Origin: JBNKFQ01 sp050289385 | GTDB lineage: Bacteria > Pseudomonadota > Gammaproteobacteria > Pseudomonadales > Porticoccaceae | NCBI GenBank assembly: GCA_050289385.1 | Contig: JBNKFQ010000342.1 | Coordinates: 1 to 33,227, forward strand | Direction of reading: 5' to 3' | DNA: 33,227 nucleotides | Shown here: in pieces, positions 16,709-25,163 of the stretch | Position numbering within the stretch: the first letter of the stretch is position 1 | Layout of the letters: every line of letters begins with the position of its first letter | Position numbers and translations under genes: made by a program | The notes under the pieces: model-generated | Database searches by the model: none | What the model was told of the DNA's origin: nothing | What the model saw: only the letters and a program-made list of their open reading frames with translations

Positions 16709-18758
16709 CTTCGGACACCATGCGAACTGCCCACAAACCGCTGTGGAAATCGGTAAAAAAGATAGTCCCCTTGTGAGGTTGTGGCCCCCAGGCCATTGGC
16801 GAATTGGGTATATGACCCTGTGGGTCATCAGAATAAAAACGACCTACTTCCCTGCCCTGGGCAAACAGGTCACCCAACAGTTCACCCGAAATATCCAGAA
16901 CACGCAACCCACCCTGATAATACGCGACATACAGTAGTTCCTGTTCCCAATCTATCCAGTAGTTGTGCACACCAAAATCACCAACCTCGTAGCGGGCAAT
17001 TTCATGCGGCTTATCGGACTCATCAAATTCAATAAAATGGATCCACCCGCCTGCGCGCAGTGGCAGTTTTTTATCCGAGGTAAATGGTTGGTTCTTGGGA
17101 AGCCTGGGATTAGGATAAAAAGTTTCGTCTCCCGCCACCACATAAAAACGGTCCGCCGATTTACTTTTGAATGGCCACACAGCGTGGCTCCAGTCAGTGA
17201 TCTGCTCGATACGCTGCATTTCTACCGGTCGCGCAGGCGTACCACCTTTGCCACCGCCGCCAACGTCTACGAGAATGACGCTATCGGTACGACCGGCCTG
17301 ATAAAGTATGCCATCGCGTACCCAGACATCATGAACAGAACGCGCCGGGCTGTCAGTTTCAAAGCGACTCACCCGGTAAGGCTTGGCGGGATTTTCTATA
17401 TTAATCACATCCCAGCGACGACCATTGTTGACCACATACACATAGTCCCGGTAAATAAACAGGTTATGAACACCACCTGTCAGCTGATCGTCGAAAACAG
17501 ACAGCTTTTTGGCGTTGCGAGGATCACTCACATCGAAAATAACAATGCCATTTCGACGGTTGGAGGCGCCTTCGCGGCTGATAATAGCAATGCGCCCGTC
17601 TTCTGAAATTTTGACATCATTGACGGTACGCGCATCCACCTGCACTGTATCAACCAACTCCATATTGGCAGGGTCGGTAACGTCATAGATATAGGCTTTT
17701 CCTCCGGCATTCCAGCCACCGATTATGGCATAATCACGACCATCAACACCCTCCCAGACCCACAAATCAGAGGTGCGGTGTTCAGACACTCGCGCTTGTC
17801 CGACAAATTCAAACTTGCGTGAAACATCGCGCCGGGTAATACGAACGCTTTCGTGAGCAACAGCATCGCCGGACATGGCGACTACGGTATACAACCCCTG
17901 CTGCTCTGCCACAAACCGGCCATCATCCAGTACCATCGCCGAAGCACCATTTCCTCGAGATTCCGGGTACGACTGATCAGGGCGAGCCTTTAGCAAAAAT
18001 GATACGGGTACATCGTCAACTACTCGTCCACGCTCGTCTTTCGCGATCGCTTCAAAGTGGATCACATCGCCGGTTTTGGCTTTTTTGGTTGATGCTTTCA
18101 GTTTAATGGTACGTACTGGATTGGGTACGACTGTGAACCTGAATTTTGCCTTGACCTTTTCTGCGGTAGCGATCAGAGTCGCCTGCCCGGCTTTAAGCCC
18201 GGTAAGGTTGCCAAAGCCATCGGTTTCAGCAACACGTTTACCCCTTACCCGAAGCTTGGGGGCTATATCGTTTCTTGTCGCGCCACTTTTGTCCACGCCC
18301 TGAATACGAACCGGTATTGTTGTGCCCTCGTACACAGTAGCTGGCAAACCTTCTATGCTGATACGGGTAAGTGGAGGAACCGGCACGGTGACGTCCACTT
18401 CACCACGGATACCAGGTTCAAAATTTCGGGTATACGTGTCTGGCTCACCTTCAAAAGGTCTGCTCGGCGACAGAACTTTTACTGTATGCACGCCTGAACG
18501 AACTGCCTTTACAAAACCGCTTGGGGTGACGTCCAGATTGAGCCTGTCACCAAAAAAAAGGACCTGCGCGTTGGGCACAACCTTGCCATCACCATCTTTG
18601 ACCACAGCCTTGAGTTGTGCAGTTTCGCCTATCTTGAGCTTGAGCTTTGATGGTTTGATTTCAATTGAACCGGAATCTTTTGCCAACAATGTACCGGACA
18701 CACCAACAGCAAATGCAGCAAGCGCGCAAATAGCCAAGCGAGTGACAAGTTTTCTCAT
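16701..18758 (-). CDS. Exported Ig-like and LVIVD-repeat protein
   Basis: I start this at the ATG at 18758 (MRKLVTRLAICALAAFAVGV), which has AGGAGA upstream at good spacing and begins a signal peptide ending near LLAKD; the protein is 685 residues. Three bacterial Ig-like (Big-type) domains cover about 31-310 (for example IKPSKLKLKIGETAQLKAVV and RTIKLKASTKKAKTGDVIHF). From about 320 to the end are LVIVD-type repeats (YIYDVTDPANMELVDTVQV, IVIFDVSDPRNAKKLSVFD, WDVINIENPAKPYRVSRF, GLRVLDISGELLG), which should form a beta-propeller. It is probably secreted or surface-associated. It heads a two-gene operon with the YVTN propeller gene. A role in surface recognition fits the domains but is inference. 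Confidence 0.9.
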   Translation of the reverse strand: MRKLVTRLAICALAAFAVGVSGTLLAKDSGSIEIKPSKLKLKIGETAQLKAVVKDGDGKVVPNAQVLFFGDRLNLDVTPSGFVKAVRSGVHTVKVLSPSRPFEGEPDTYTRNFEPGIRGEVDVTVPVPPLTRISIEGLPATVYEGTTIPVRIQGVDKSGATRNDIAPKLRVRGKRVAETDGFGNLTGLKAGQATLIATAEKVKAKFRFTVVPNPVRTIKLKASTKKAKTGDVIHFEAIAKDERGRVVDDVPVSFLLKARPDQSYPESRGNGASAMVLDDGRFVAEQQGLYTVVAMSGDAVAHESVRITRRDVSRKFEFVGQARVSEHRTSDLWVWEGVDGRDYAIIGGWNAGGKAYIYDVTDPANMELVDTVQVDARTVNDVKISEDGRIAIISREGASNRRNGIVIFDVSDPRNAKKLSVFDDQLTGGVHNLFIYRDYVYVVNNGRRWDVINIENPAKPYRVSRFETDSPARSVHDVWVRDGILYQAGRTDSVILVDVGGGGKGGTPARPVEMQRIEQITDWSHAVWPFKSKSADRFYVVAGDETFYPNPRLPKNQPFTSDKKLPLRAGGWIHFIEFDESDKPHEIARYEVGDFGVHNYWIDWEQELLYVAYYQGGLRVLDISGELLGDLFAQGREVGRFYSDDPQGHIPNSPMAWGPQPHKGTIFFTDFHSGLWAVRMVSEDD

Positions 18759-19061
18759 ATTGTTTCTCCTGATATTGTGTAGCCGGAAATCGAGGGATAT
18801 ATTTGGGCCAACGCCAGGGTCTATTGGCCAACCGGGCACTGGGATCTACCCCAATGTCATACCACTTCTTGATAACAGACGTTGGAAACTGCAAATAGCG
18901 AACCCAACAGGGGGAGATGGTATTGTTTCAGCAAGAACTCAGCAAGGTTATGACAGGTTTTTAGCCAAGGGCGACCGGGCACAGCACATCAAAAATGCCG
19001 CAGCCCGTGCAGCAAGTATACCCAACTCAAGCATCAAGACAACAGTACGACCGCCACTATG

Positions 19062-20612
19062 TCATTCGTTTGACACATAATGCAAGTGCACCACTTCACT
19101 GTCCGGAGCTTTGTTCAGGTTAATTCGAGGCCGGAACTGTATAGATTCGATCTCTTTGCGAACGACATGAGTATTTAGCCCTTCAGACTCACTTTCGATA
19201 ATGCGAACGCCGTTTGCCCGACCATTGGCGCCAACCCGAAATTCAGCAACTCCATGTTTTTGGGGAGGCACCGGAATAAAAGCTTCGACACTTTCTCGCG
19301 GAAAATCGACACCGGACATGTAAGGAGACCAACTCACAAACTCGGCAAGCACCGGGATTTCTGTATTCGGGTTTTCTCCACCGCCAATTTTTGTATCACC
19401 TGCAACGATGTGTCCAAGTTTCTTAACCGGGCGGCGCGGAGTAGCGTCTGCAAGGCTTGCATTAAATTGCTCTATTGGCAAAATCGCTACGTTACTAAAA
19501 AAGTGGTCAAGGCTTGCTTTCCCTGCCCCCGAAGCGAGCAATTTACTGTAGGCATAATGGTAATTTTGCAGTGCACCGTCTTTTAGACGGGACGGTGCAA
19601 ATGATCTGGCAGATCTCACATCATGTCGCAATCTGGAACCAACGCCAGAATTAACGTAATAACGCATTCTGCTTTCAATTCTGCGAGCATCATCCAGCAA
19701 CAGCGCCCAGTCAGCAAGATACAACACCGCCATCGCCTCAGCTTCGACATCACCTGCATTGGCATAAATAGATTTAATGCGATTTAGAATATCCAGACCT
19801 TTACTGACACTGCGGTTAATTTGAAAATTAACAGATACCGTACGATCGCGATCACCGAACAATCCACCTGGTTGATAGCGCGTGGCACTGGCAATTTCTC
19901 TGGGTAACATTCCCGCGCCAAAATAATAATGTGCCAGCGCCAGATGATACAGATGTGGCACCAACTTTACATCGTTTTCGCCATATTCCTGCGCAGCGGC
20001 TTCGACAATTTTTTCATGGATATCCCTGACCCGTTTCAGGTGCTCGATATTATTTTCGTCGACATCCAGGCTGACCGCCGCCAAATGCCAACGGCTGGCT
20101 TGTTCAAGAGCCGCAATATAAGTCTCGACAGATCTGCGATTATTTTTAACAAGATTCCGATACAAGGATTCCAGATAGGCGTAATTCCTGTCGACACTGC
20201 GCCACTGCCGGCTCTTTACGTGGGTATTGATTAACGTTTGTAGAATCGGGATTTGACTTTCACTGTACAGGCCGTCATTTACACGCTTGAGATGCAGTGC
20301 GCGGGTGAGCAGTTTTGCAGCCTCGTTAAAATTTTGCTGTTCCTGAAAAAGACGTCCCAGACCAAATAGCGGTTCCGCTAACCGATCGTCATATGCGCCT
20401 TCAGCTTCCAGTTGCTCAATGTATTCGTAGTAACGATCAGCCGGGCTGGATTGAACCTTCCCGTCCTCTGGAGTTTGACCGGATTCACTGGCCAAGACAG
20501 GCAAATAAAGGACAACCAGCACCGATAACAGATACCGCGAACCCGTAAATGCCTGCAACGATCGGAAGAATCCCCCGACCTTCCGGTAGCTGGTGCGTAT
20601 ACTGCTATTCAC
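19062..20612 (-). CDS. TPR protein with C-terminal TonB-C-like domain
   Basis: This 516-residue protein starts with GTG. A hydrophobic stretch at about 27-43 (YLLSVLVVLYLPVLAS) is a signal peptide or anchor. Helical TPR-like repeats follow from about 60 (LAEPLFGLGRLFQEQQNFNE, AAKLLTRALHLKRVNDGLY) to about 310. The C-terminal 75 residues (AEFRVGANGRANGVRIIESE through IESIQFRPRI) resemble the TonB C-terminal domain, which binds TonB boxes of outer-membrane receptors. It lacks the proline-rich linker of classical TonB. The ribosome binding site is poor for the GTG start; no better start is obvious. A -10-like TATAAT lies on the minus strand at 20693-20698. It may be a noncanonical energy transducer or a periplasmic scaffold. 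Confidence 0.8.
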   Translation of the reverse strand: MNSSIRTSYRKVGGFFRSLQAFTGSRYLLSVLVVLYLPVLASESGQTPEDGKVQSSPADRYYEYIEQLEAEGAYDDRLAEPLFGLGRLFQEQQNFNEAAKLLTRALHLKRVNDGLYSESQIPILQTLINTHVKSRQWRSVDRNYAYLESLYRNLVKNNRRSVETYIAALEQASRWHLAAVSLDVDENNIEHLKRVRDIHEKIVEAAAQEYGENDVKLVPHLYHLALAHYYFGAGMLPREIASATRYQPGGLFGDRDRTVSVNFQINRSVSKGLDILNRIKSIYANAGDVEAEAMAVLYLADWALLLDDARRIESRMRYYVNSGVGSRLRHDVRSARSFAPSRLKDGALQNYHYAYSKLLASGAGKASLDHFFSNVAILPIEQFNASLADATPRRPVKKLGHIVAGDTKIGGGENPNTEIPVLAEFVSWSPYMSGVDFPRESVEAFIPVPPQKHGVAEFRVGANGRANGVRIIESESEGLNTHVVRKEIESIQFRPRINLNKAPDSEVVHLHYVSNE

Positions 20613-20728
20613 CCTGTGTAAACCCTATATGTGATTCGTTGAAGCCTATCCCCTGTCACTTCAGCAATCAAGCACAATCAGCAGGCACAAACATTATAGT
20701 AGAATGGCACCCGTACCCACCTCCAAAT

Positions 20729-20962
20729 TCAACCAGGTGCCACAGCAATCAACACCAGGGCTTTGGGGTTTTCTATCTGGCATTTACCTTGCAGGTCGGC
20801 AAATTTGACGAATGTCTGTTGAGCCACATCTTCCGGCTCCGGCGGGCCCGCTCCAAATTGCGCATAAAGCCAGGCGCAGAGCTCATGCCAGTACTGGCGG
20901 TAAAGCTCTGCTACCCTGCCTGATACAGGGCCGGAGGATTCCGAACCGGATTCACGTTTCAC
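20729..20962 (-). pseudogene. Truncated ECF sigma factor gene (region 2 only)
   Basis: The 77-residue frame has region 2 of an ECF sigma factor (YRQYWHELCAWLYAQFGAGP then PEPEDVAQQTFVKFADL, and ENPKAL), close to sigma3 in the GAGPPEPED motif. It stops after ALVLIAVAPG, where intact relatives continue into the promoter-recognition helix. Region 4 is absent and not found in other frames before the next gene. Its GTG start overlaps the stop of the upstream PHA-system gene (GTGA), so it was once translationally coupled. It is probably non-functional, though a region-2-only product could still be made. Confidence 0.75.
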
Positions 20963-21234
20963 GTCAACTGCTCGTCCAGCACACGATTGATTTCACTTTC
21001 CACCGTGCCCGCAAACGCAGACATGAGCATACCGAGTTCAGCAGTTACGATTACCTTGCTATTGCCCAGGTGAATTTTTGCACTGGCGCCACTCTGTTTA
21101 TAGTGTAAATCCTGACCATCCAGATGGCATTCTCCCCCGAGTTTTGCACATAAATTGTCGGCCAGCTTTTGACCGAGAGAATGCAGTTCTTCACCGCTCA
21201 TGGAGTGCTGTCGCTCCACGCAAATTTTTGCCAT
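20959..21234 (-). CDS. Polyhydroxyalkanoic acid system family protein
   Basis: Started at the ATG at 21234, which has an excellent GGAGGGGG ribosome binding site, this gives 91 residues (MAKICVERQHSMSGEELHSL). The pattern H-S-M-S, LADNLCAKLGG, GASAKIHLGNSKVIVTAELG and the short alpha/beta length fit the PHA_gran_rgn family of small proteins found with polyhydroxyalkanoate granule genes. The assignment is by recall of the family and is moderate. The stop overlaps the GTG of the truncated sigma gene. No PHA synthase is in the window. Confidence 0.65.
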   Translation of the reverse strand: MAKICVERQHSMSGEELHSLGQKLADNLCAKLGGECHLDGQDLHYKQSGASAKIHLGNSKVIVTAELGMLMSAFAGTVESEINRVLDEQLT

Positions 21235-21601
21235 TTCCCCCTCCTGGAAATTCCACCCTGAAAAGCTCGCACCTGAAAAGTCTGCAGCGAAAATACCTGT
21301 TACCAAAAAATGGAGATATAGTGGACAAAATGGAGCTTAAATGAAATTGATAATAACTGCCAGAAACCCGCAACACACCGCCATACTGCGCCGCGTCTGC
21401 CATACAGCACCACCCCCAAATCAAACACTGAATTTTGACTGCTCCAACAATGGATTTAATTAACCATACGCACTGAAGGCGCCAATTAATATTACCAATT
21501 GATATAAACGAATCAAACAAACCAGTGTATAAAACCAGTAAAGGTCTACGGTTTTCGTCTTGAACGTGTTACGGCGTTGCTTGGGGACAGGAGTATTAAC
21601 A
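21235..21601. other. Divergent intergenic region, 367 bp
   Basis: This gap separates the divergent PHA-system gene and the exported protein at 21602. It is AT-rich toward the right and must hold both promoters. Beyond the two ribosome binding sites at its ends I see no convincing motif. A 40-codon open frame from about 21341 has no supporting signal. Confidence 0.5.
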
Positions 21602-22108
21602 ATGGCGGCAGCAGTCATCAGCCAGTACAAAACAAGCCATTATCTGTTTACCACTTTGCTGGTCTTGCAGGGCTTGTGCTCAGTTATTTTTGTCTCACCC
21701 GCCACTGCCGAAGATGCCATGTTCCTCCCCAATACACTTCCTTATTCTGCATCTGAGGACAATGCAAGTACTATCAACGAGGTGCGCACACTCAGCAATT
21801 TGAACCTGGCTGAGCAAGCCCGCCTTATGCGTTCTGGTGAAATGTCTGCCGAACAGCGCGCTATTAATTACCAGTGGTTATCGATTCATGCTGGCGAAGA
21901 AAGTGGGGTAAATACCGGTAAAGCTTTTTCTCGCATCGTTCAGCAAACTCTGCTGGAGTATTGGCAGAGCAAGCATTCCCAGTCACGTGACAACAAGTTT
22001 ATCACTGACCGTGACGGCGACATTTCCACTCAGTTATACGATGTTGACTACAAGGTGAGGCTTTCCGATAACGGTATAAAATTCGGCTTTAAATACGAGT
22101 TTGATTGA
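21602..22108 (+). CDS. Small exported protein of unknown function
   Basis: I choose the ATG at 21602 because AGGAG lies 8 nt upstream, giving 168 residues; an earlier ATG at 21560 lacks such a site. Residues 1-36 form a signal peptide with a long hydrophobic core (YLFTTLLVLQGLCSVIFVSP) ending ATA-ED. The mature part is acidic to neutral, with a helical middle (AEQARLMRSGEMSAEQRAIN) and a C-terminus rich in alternating polar and hydrophobic residues (YDVDYKVRLSDNGIKFGFKY) like a terminal beta-strand of an outer-membrane or periplasmic protein. I do not recognise the family. It is probably periplasmic or outer-membrane. Confidence 0.75.
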   Translation: MAAAVISQYKTSHYLFTTLLVLQGLCSVIFVSPATAEDAMFLPNTLPYSASEDNASTINEVRTLSNLNLAEQARLMRSGEMSAEQRAINYQWLSIHAGEESGVNTGKAFSRIVQQTLLEYWQSKHSQSRDNKFITDRDGDISTQLYDVDYKVRLSDNGIKFGFKYEFD

Positions 22109-22188
22109 GAAGTCAGAAGCCAAACACAACCTGCCCCAGGTCACAGCAACCTGGACTGACTAAAAGCACCAGCTCTGCAAGCCCGCAC

Positions 22189-22223
22189 GCCCAACATCTA
22201 ACTTCCAACATCTAACTTCCAAC
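22189..22223. repeat. Five degenerate heptamers (NYCYAAC)
   Basis: Successive 7-mers GCCCAAC, ATCTAAC, TTCCAAC, ATCTAAC, TTCCAAC lie just upstream of the RDD gene. TTCCAAC is the complement of the unit at 9695-9771. Confidence 0.9.
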
Positions 22224-22266
22224 TTTTTGCTAAACTAACGCCCTTTCGCAGCTGGAACCAGCCACA

Positions 22267-22743
22267 TTGAATCAACCAGACTTTGCAACCTTGCCCGCAG
22301 CGGGGATTGTTCGCCGCCTGTTTGCCATCATTTACGACCTGTTGCTGCTGGCAGCCATCAGCCTCGGCTACGCTGCCCTGGTTCTGGTGATACGACTGCT
22401 GGTTGAGGGTGCGCCGGCAACCGGCGAAATGATGCCAGCGCCATCAGCTCCCGTCGGAACCCTGATCATGCTTGGCTGGTGGTTTGTACTGGCAAGTTAT
22501 TTCAACTGGTGCTGGCTCAGGCGCGGCCAAACCCTGGCCATGAAAACCTGGCGCTTGCGCCTGCAAAAACCCGATGGCAGTTTGCCCTCTGCCCGGCAAC
22601 GCTGGCTGCGGGTGTTGATCGCGCCATTTTCTCTGTTTCTGTTAGTTGGCCTGTTATGGCGTTTTATTGACGCTCACGGTGATTGCCTACACGATCGACT
22701 GACGGGCACGAGAGTTGTCTTGTTGCCCAAAAAAATCAATTAG
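22267..22743 (+). CDS. RDD-family integral membrane protein
   Basis: This 158-residue inner-membrane protein starts with TTG. It opens with the RDD signature region (GIVRRLFAIIYDLLLLAAIS, where the R and D residues define the family), followed by hydrophobic spans at about 18-46, 65-83 and 115-134. The conserved GQTLAMKTWRLRLQ loop typical of RDD proteins is present. It faces lptG convergently, and RDD genes are often found beside lptFG in gammaproteobacteria. The specific function is unknown. The TTG start lacks a strong ribosome binding site, so the true start is slightly uncertain. Confidence 0.88.
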   Translation: MNQPDFATLPAAGIVRRLFAIIYDLLLLAAISLGYAALVLVIRLLVEGAPATGEMMPAPSAPVGTLIMLGWWFVLASYFNWCWLRRGQTLAMKTWRLRLQKPDGSLPSARQRWLRVLIAPFSLFLLVGLLWRFIDAHGDCLHDRLTGTRVVLLPKKIN

Positions 22744-22829
22744 GGCCCGCTTAGGGCCCGCTGACATTGACATGCCCCGGGGAAAACACCATGCAGCAAC
22801 CTGAACTCAACGATCACGAAGCCGCGAGG

Positions 22830-22871
22830 AAACGGCACTTTTAACTGTTTAAAAACAGTGCCCGTTTTTTT
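22830..22871 (+). terminator. Terminator between RDD gene and lptG
   Basis: An inner perfect hairpin (ACTGTTT and AAACAGT, 22844-22859) can be extended by or compete with an outer stem (AACGGCACT with AGTGCCCGTT, one bulge), followed by seven T at 22865-22871 in the plus direction. Its 3' end reaches the lptG stop codon. Confidence 0.75.
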
Positions 22872-23932
22872 CAAGCCGCCCGCCGCAGCAACACCAGACC
22901 AACAAACACACACCCCAACACCGGTGCCAATACCGCAATAGCCGGGGAAAACCCGAACACCAGGCTGGACGGGCCAAGCATTTGCTGGCTGATCCAGAAG
23001 GTGAGACCAAAGACCGCACCGGAAAAAATTCGAAACCCCATGGTTACCTGCCGCAGCGGGCCAAATACAAATGAAATCGCCACCAGCACCAGGCTCAACA
23101 CACTAAAGGGCTGCAAGGCCTTGTTCCAGAACGCCAGCCAGTAGCGCTGGGCATTTTGCCCCTGTTGTTGCAGGTATCTGGCGTAAGCGTACAAGCCGCG
23201 AATAGACAGGGAGTCTTCCTTGATGGAAATCAGATTTAACAGGTCCGGCGACAAGGTTGTGTTCCAGCGCCGCAACAACTGTTTGTTCACTTCGGTGCTA
23301 TCACCGTTAAAACGGGTAACTTTTACCTCTTCCTCTTGCCAGTGATCGCCCAGAAAGGTAGCCCGGCGCGCAAAGCTGGCTTCCATGATCTTGCGCTGGT
23401 CATCAAACCGATAGCGAGTAACACCGTATAACACGCCACCAGGTGCGACGATATTAAAATGCATGAACTCGTTGCCTTCCTTGTTCCACAGGTCGGTAGA
23501 GGAATTTTGTACCTGCTTGCCACTTAAGCGCAGTGCCCGGTAGGTTTCGGCGTACTGATCCGTAACCGGCACCAGATATTCCGCGATAATCACACTCACA
23601 ACAACAACCGTCAGTACCGGCCGCATAACGAACCAGACAATTCGCATCAGGGACACACCGGCAGCGCGCATAACCACCAGTTCACTGTTGCCGGCCAGCA
23701 CACCCAGGCCAATCAAACACCCGATCAGGGCGGCAAAGGGAATGAATTCATAAATGCGCGCGGGCAAGGTCATGCCGATGTAGGCCAAAACATTCAAAAA
23801 ACCGTAATCAGCGCCGATTTCCTCTGCCTCGTTAAACAACGCCGATATGCTGTCGATGCCCACCAGCACAAACAACACGCCGATAATCGAGGCGAGCACC
23901 GAGGACGCGACATTACTCGACAAACGCGTCAT
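22871..23932 (-). CDS. lptG: LPS export ABC transporter permease LptG
   Basis: This 353-residue inner-membrane permease belongs with LptF and the ATPase LptB, which power lipopolysaccharide extraction toward the outer membrane. It has the family layout: an N-terminal group of membrane spans (about 10-30, 55-80, 97-120), a large periplasmic beta-jellyroll domain (about 130-260), and a C-terminal group of spans (about 270-350). The segment TLPARIYEFIPFAALIGCLI is typical of LptG. The start overlaps the lptF stop by 4 bp (ATGA), so the two are co-translated. lptB and the rest of the system are not in the window. Confidence 0.95.
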   Translation of the reverse strand: MTRLSSNVASSVLASIIGVLFVLVGIDSISALFNEAEEIGADYGFLNVLAYIGMTLPARIYEFIPFAALIGCLIGLGVLAGNSELVVMRAAGVSLMRIVWFVMRPVLTVVVVSVIIAEYLVPVTDQYAETYRALRLSGKQVQNSSTDLWNKEGNEFMHFNIVAPGGVLYGVTRYRFDDQRKIMEASFARRATFLGDHWQEEEVKVTRFNGDSTEVNKQLLRRWNTTLSPDLLNLISIKEDSLSIRGLYAYARYLQQQGQNAQRYWLAFWNKALQPFSVLSLVLVAISFVFGPLRQVTMGFRIFSGAVFGLTFWISQQMLGPSSLVFGFSPAIAVLAPVLGCVFVGLVLLRRAA

Positions 23933-25041
23933 TCAGCCACCACCCTCTTTATTCGGCGCACACTCAGGCGATGACGCAAACTTCCCCAGCCCCAGACCGA
24001 AAAAGCAAACAGTAAAAACACCAGGTGTACTCCCCATATTCCGATATAAACCGACAATTCATCCTTGCGCACCTTGTCCTGTCCCGATTTGAGCGCCATC
24101 AGATATATCAGGTACAGCAACACGGCCGGCAACAACTTGAAATAACGCCCTTGCCGCGCGTTGGTTTTGCTCAGTGGCACCGCCACCATGGCCATGGTCA
24201 ATACCAGCAAGGGCAGTGAAATACGCCAGTGCAAGGTGGCGAGATGATCGCTGCGATCAGACGCCATCAGGTCTTGTGTAGACATAGCTTCCGCTTCGGG
24301 CTCTTTGCCCTGCCAGTTGCGGGTGGCCGCCAGGCGCTTGCCAAACTCGGCAAACCGGGTAATGCGAAAATTCGCCTGCCCCGCTGTTCCCTCTATGCGG
24401 TAGCCGTCTTCCAGCACCAGAAAATTTTCCCTGCCGTCTTCCGAACGTTGCTGATAGCCGGTTTCGGCCAGCACCACCACCAACTGGTTTTCGTCGGCAG
24501 AGCTGGGCCGGTTTTCGGTGTGGAACACCAGCGAAAGGCGCCCGTCCTTGACCTCTTCGGCGTAAGCTACGCCGCTGCGTGCCGATAAACGGTGAAAACG
24601 TTTGGCCGGCATGGCATCGAGTTCGCCACGTTGTTCCTGGGCCAGTTCCAGCTCATTAAATTTCTGAATACCGCTCGGGCTGACAGACAAGGTGAGCCAG
24701 CCAACCATGGCCGCCACCACCAGCGCCGTTAACATGGTGTAACCCAGCAGGCGGCGCTGACTCATGCCACAGGCTTTGAGGACAGTCATTTCACTGTCCA
24801 GATAAAGGCGACCATAAGCCAGTAGTACAGCAATAAAAAAGGACAATGGCAGTATCAGCTCAATAAAACTGGGCAGACGGTATCCCATAAAGGCCAGTAA
24901 CACATCGGCGTCAAATTTGCCGAGCGCCGCCTCCTTCAAGTATTTCACAAACCGTGCACTGACAATTACCGTCAACAGCACCGCGCATACCGCAAAGGTG
25001 GTGGACAACAATTCCCGCAATAGATATCGAAAAATAATCAA
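23929..25041 (-). CDS. lptF: LPS export ABC transporter permease LptF
   Basis: This partner of LptG in the LptB2FG exporter has the same architecture: membrane spans (about 11-33, 50-80, 97-118), a periplasmic jellyroll, and three C-terminal spans (LLVLTMAMVAVPLS, YFKLLPAVLLYLIYLM and the last 30 residues). I place the start at the TTG at 25041, which gives IIFRYLLREL like the LptF family start and 370 residues, the usual length. The frame is open to an ATG at 25140, but that would leave only 23 bp to divergent pepA and add 33 residues absent from typical LptF. It is first gene of the lptF-lptG operon. Confidence 0.93.
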   Translation of the reverse strand: MIIFRYLLRELLSTTFAVCAVLLTVIVSARFVKYLKEAALGKFDADVLLAFMGYRLPSFIELILPLSFFIAVLLAYGRLYLDSEMTVLKACGMSQRRLLGYTMLTALVVAAMVGWLTLSVSPSGIQKFNELELAQEQRGELDAMPAKRFHRLSARSGVAYAEEVKDGRLSLVFHTENRPSSADENQLVVVLAETGYQQRSEDGRENFLVLEDGYRIEGTAGQANFRITRFAEFGKRLAATRNWQGKEPEAEAMSTQDLMASDRSDHLATLHWRISLPLLVLTMAMVAVPLSKTNARQGRYFKLLPAVLLYLIYLMALKSGQDKVRKDELSVYIGIWGVHLVFLLFAFSVWGWGSLRHRLSVRRIKRVVAE

Positions 25042-25163
25042 TGACTGAGCCGTATGTTTGGTGCCGCCTGCCAAATTGGCATAGACTGTGTGACTGAATT
25101 TAGCTGAGCCAATTCTAACCACTTGTCTAACCACTTGCACCTTGAAGGAGTACTAAAGACATT

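Noticed and set aside
22741..22762. Tandem TAGGGCCCGCT doublet after the RDD gene
   Set aside because: Only two short copies; no structure or context that suggests a function.
25042..25140. Upstream ATG for lptF at 25140
   Set aside because: It would add 33 residues absent from the family and leave almost no promoter space before divergent pepA.
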